Shown here: positions 62,145 through 62,498 of the stretch, one piece after another
How positions within the stretch are numbered: the first letter of the stretch is position 1
Layout of the letters: every line of letters starts with the position of its first letter
NCBI GenBank assembly: GCA_902597015.1
Contig: CACJWQ010000007.1
Coordinates: forward strand, 1-62,498
Reading direction: 5' to 3'
Length of the DNA stretch: 62,498 bases
DNA from: an uncultured Alphaproteobacteria bacterium
GTDB taxonomy: Bacteria; Pseudomonadota; Alphaproteobacteria; HIMB59; GCA-002718135
The notes under the pieces: generated by a model
What the model was told of the DNA's origin: nothing
Seen by the model: only the letters and a program-made list of their open reading frames with translations
The model's database searches: none
Made by a program: the position numbers and the translations under genes

Positions 62145-62498
62145 AACTTAATATAATTTTCAGTTAAAGAACCACCATTAATTCTTTTAATAACATTGAA
62201 ATTTTTATCATTTTTCAGATAAATTGTTGATCTTTCAATATTGTCATTTTCTGCTATCACCACAATACCTTTATTTTCTGTTATTGAATTAATGTTATTT
62301 TTTATAATGTTTAAAACTTCATAATTTTTGTGGAATTTATTCAATAGGTTTGAAATAAATATTAAATTAAACTTAATATTATTTTTTTTTGGATTAAGAA
62401 TGTCAAAATTTTTATATATTATTTGATTAAATTTTTTATGATTCTGATATATGGGATTTAGGAAAGAAATCGTTCTTAATTTTCCCTTAATTGGTTCT
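62141..62498 (-). CDS. Probable methyltransferase-like protein, C-terminal part (5' end outside window)
   Basis: The minus-strand frame is open from the window edge to the stop at 62141, about 118 residues. The segment KFNLIFISNLLNKFHKNYEVL followed by ENKGIVVIAENDN resembles the motif IV to VI region of class I SAM-dependent methyltransferases (motif D-x-I and a following glycine turn). The N-terminal SAM-binding motif would lie outside the window. The TTG at 62344 is internal and not needed as a start. It overlaps the GT4 gene by 4 bp and is co-transcribed with it. Assignment is tentative. Confidence 0.5.
   Translation of the reverse strand, partial: EPIKGKLRTISFLNPIYQNHKKFNQIIYKNFDILNPKKNNIKFNLIFISNLLNKFHKNYEVLNIIKNNINSITENKGIVVIAENDNIERSTIYLKNDKNFNVIKRINGGSLTENYIKL

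Noticed and set aside
62141-62344. Stand-alone 67-residue ORF starting at TTG
   Set aside because: The frame stays open upstream to the window edge, so this is the C-terminal end of a larger CDS.
1-62498. CRISPR arrays, insertion sequences, prophage or integrase genes
   Set aside because: No regularly spaced repeats, transposase motifs or att-like duplications seen; tRNA-Leu has no integrase next to it.

Overview
The window is AT-rich, densely packed chromosomal DNA from what looks like a streamlined marine alphaproteobacterium. SAR11-like or AEGEAN-169/HIMB59-like lineages fit the base composition, the very short intergenic gaps, the polyamine, carnitine and methylated-compound genes and the DmdA homologue, but the sequence alone does not settle the lineage. 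I see no insertion sequences, prophage genes or CRISPR arrays. No gene-free stretch exceeds about 190 bp. Many convergent genes abut or overlap, and several starts are TTG, GTG or, in one case, apparently ATT.

Region 1 (1-15525) is housekeeping: the 3' end of moaA, nadK, a VOC protein, tRNA-Leu(TAA), a CinA-like protein, map, purB, bolA-grxD, a RarD-like permease, and a long minus-strand run parA-glmU-class II DAHP synthase-nadE-gltX-cimA-trmJ-rpsD, with a Sua5-type tsaC divergent from it.

Region 2 (15526-23971) is a polyamine block. aguA-aguB-potF-potG-potH-potI form one minus-strand operon (agmatine to putrescine, plus a putrescine/spermidine-type ABC importer), flanked by puuA and puuB homologues that would take putrescine into the gamma-glutamylated pathway. 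A 13-bp-stem hairpin separates potF from potG.

Region 3 (24000-29624) is a carnitine block: an HD-domain protein, a CdhB-like thioesterase, a BKACE enzyme (3-dehydrocarnitine cleavage, CdhC), carnitine dehydrogenase (CdhA), an MDR oxidoreductase, and an XRE/ScfR-type regulator whose start region carries paired TTTACAAA/TTTGTAAA sites facing a 59-residue ORF. A gamma-butyrobetaine dioxygenase-like gene and an aldehyde dehydrogenase that could supply the upstream steps lie at 52.8-55.4 kb.

Region 4 (29645-45570) is the most unusual part. A Dpp/Opp-type ABC importer operon (dppB-dppC-fused ATPase-small protein-SDR-GMC oxidoreductase) is divergent from its Tat-exported binding protein. Downstream of that lies a tightly packed run: homocysteine methyltransferase, GcvT-like protein, FMN alpha-hydroxyacid dehydrogenase, ThDP-dependent decarboxylase/lyase, transthyretin-like protein without the YRGS tail, DmdA-like demethylase, OsmC protein and ECHDC3-type crotonase without the catalytic glutamates. 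I read this as an undescribed catabolic system for a methylated, hydroxylated compound; the substrate is not known.

Region 5 (45575-56685) holds further oxidative catabolism: membrane hydroxylase, two aldehyde dehydrogenases, a second GMC enzyme, an HTD2-like hydratase coupled to an MmgE/PrpD protein, a DMT permease, the dioxygenase and a class V aminotransferase-like enzyme. Region 6 (56682-62498) is a surface-polysaccharide operon (WecA/MraY-type transferase, Wzz-like protein, GT2 glycosyltransferase, LAB_N protein, UDP-glucuronate epimerase-like protein) with a methylmalonate-semialdehyde dehydrogenase gene embedded in it. The last CDS runs off the window.
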